Origin: Mycobacterium sp.
Lineage (GTDB): Bacteria > Actinomycetota > Actinomycetes > Mycobacteriales > Mycobacteriaceae
DNA length: 52,940 bases
NCBI GenBank assembly: GCA_025965895.1
Contig: JAOPWC010000142.1
Location: forward strand, 1 to 52,940
Direction of reading: 5' to 3'
This document shows, piece after piece, positions 52,537 through 52,940 of the stretch; position 1 is the first letter of the stretch, and the number at the start of each line of letters is the position of its first letter. Below the pieces are notes generated by a model. That model had not been told where the DNA came from. It did not search any database and saw only the letters and a list, made by a program, of their open reading frames with translations. The translations under genes were made by a program, and so were the position numbers.

Positions 52537-52940
52537 GTGAGCCCGCGTTCAGTCGGCAGGACTGTCTTGGCGCGAGTCTGGATGCCATTGGTTGCAGTCG
52601 TGGCGCTCGCTTTGGGCGCGGTGTGCATGTGGAAGGTGCACGAGTTCTCCGCTCCCGGGCCTGTCATTACCGTCCTTGGCCCGCAAGCACCTCCGGAGTT
52701 CAGTCCCAAACGGGTCACGTATGAGTTGTCCGGCTCCATCGGGGACGGGGGGATGCTCGTCTGGGCGGACGTCGACGGGCATCCGCATCGGGTCGATCTC
52801 ACGACGTTGCCGTGGTCGCACACGGAGACGACCACGCTCACTGTGGTGTCCGCCAGCATCTCGGCGCAAGTTCGCGGCGGTGGTCAAGTCGGCTGCCGGA
52901 TACTGGTGAACGGCGTTGTCCGCGATGAACAATCCGACAC
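52537..52940 (+). CDS. MmpS-family transport accessory protein, C-terminus outside window
   Basis: The frame is open from the GTG, behind GGGGGG, to the window edge (134 codons). MSPRSVGRTVLARVWMPLVA leads into a membrane helix (LVAVVALALGAVCMWKVHEF), then the extracytoplasmic MmpS domain: PPEFSPKRVTYELSGSIGDG, ADVDGHPHRVDLTTLPWSHT, LTVVSASISAQVRGGGQVGC with RILVNGVVRDEQS. This matches MmpS4/MmpS5-type proteins (about 140 residues), which work with an MmpL in export of siderophores or lipids. An mmpL gene probably follows outside the window. Confidence 0.93.
   Translation, partial: MSPRSVGRTVLARVWMPLVAVVALALGAVCMWKVHEFSAPGPVITVLGPQAPPEFSPKRVTYELSGSIGDGGMLVWADVDGHPHRVDLTTLPWSHTETTTLTVVSASISAQVRGGGQVGCRILVNGVVRDEQSD

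Overview
The window is high-GC actinobacterial DNA and is almost certainly from a Mycobacterium (probably a slow-growing non-tuberculous species). The evidence is the family content: an MmpL transporter and an MmpS accessory protein, a WS/DGAT wax-ester/triacylglycerol synthase, a DesA3-type desaturase, an Acg-type nitroreductase, a GabD2 semialdehyde dehydrogenase with the expected 518-residue reading, DUF732, DUF5994 and DUF4383 proteins, an LLM (F420-type) oxidoreductase and many short-chain dehydrogenases. GTG starts and purine-rich ribosome-binding sites are common. No rRNA, tRNA or CRISPR array was seen.

Layout. 0-6 kb: a GMC oxidoreductase cut by the window edge, a decayed VOC gene, a TetR/SDR pair, a small hypothetical gene, and a tight two-gene operon of an FAD monooxygenase and an O-methyltransferase. 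6.8-9.6 kb: an intact MmpL and a GlsB-type stress membrane protein. 9.9-22 kb: a decayed accessory stretch with a phage capsid fragment, a Gly/Cys-repeat secreted protein, a styrene-monooxygenase relic, an intact MazEF module, an LLM oxidoreductase beside a complete-looking insertion sequence, broken hydrolase, DUF417, PRISE-reductase and ABC-transporter genes, plus an intact LysR regulator and crotonase. 22.5-25.3 kb: a PAS-GAF-GAF histidine kinase, a 4,5-dihydroxyphthalate decarboxylase relic and an ANTAR protein.

26-30 kb: three SDR genes on the minus strand. The last faces a TetR regulator across a shared intergenic region that carries two inverted repeats. 30-38 kb: an integrase relic, a proline-rich LmeA-like membrane protein, a PNPOx-fold protein, a dehalogenase-like hydrolase, the WS/DGAT acyltransferase, a slipin and an Acg nitroreductase. 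38.2-40.6 kb: an operon encoding an Anbu proteasome-like protease, an N-formylglutamate-amidohydrolase-like enzyme and a transglutaminase-like protease. 41-43 kb: a DesA3-like desaturase and a cold-shock gene flanked by structured DNA/RNA elements. 43.5-52.9 kb: DUF5994, a GNAT relic, an SDR, DUF4383, gabD2, a berberine-bridge-type FAD oxidoreductase, a HigBA module with an inactivated toxin, an IS256-type transposase, a small membrane protein and the start of an mmpS gene.

The main themes are lipid and redox metabolism under TetR/LysR control, and strong gene decay: at least thirteen relics are recognisable by their residual motifs. The best leads for new biology are the Anbu/amidohydrolase/transglutaminase operon without its usual ATP-grasp partners, the Gly/Cys-repeat exported protein, and the compact element with two mutually exclusive hairpins next to the cold-shock gene. 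All calls come from reading the sequence; no database search was possible.
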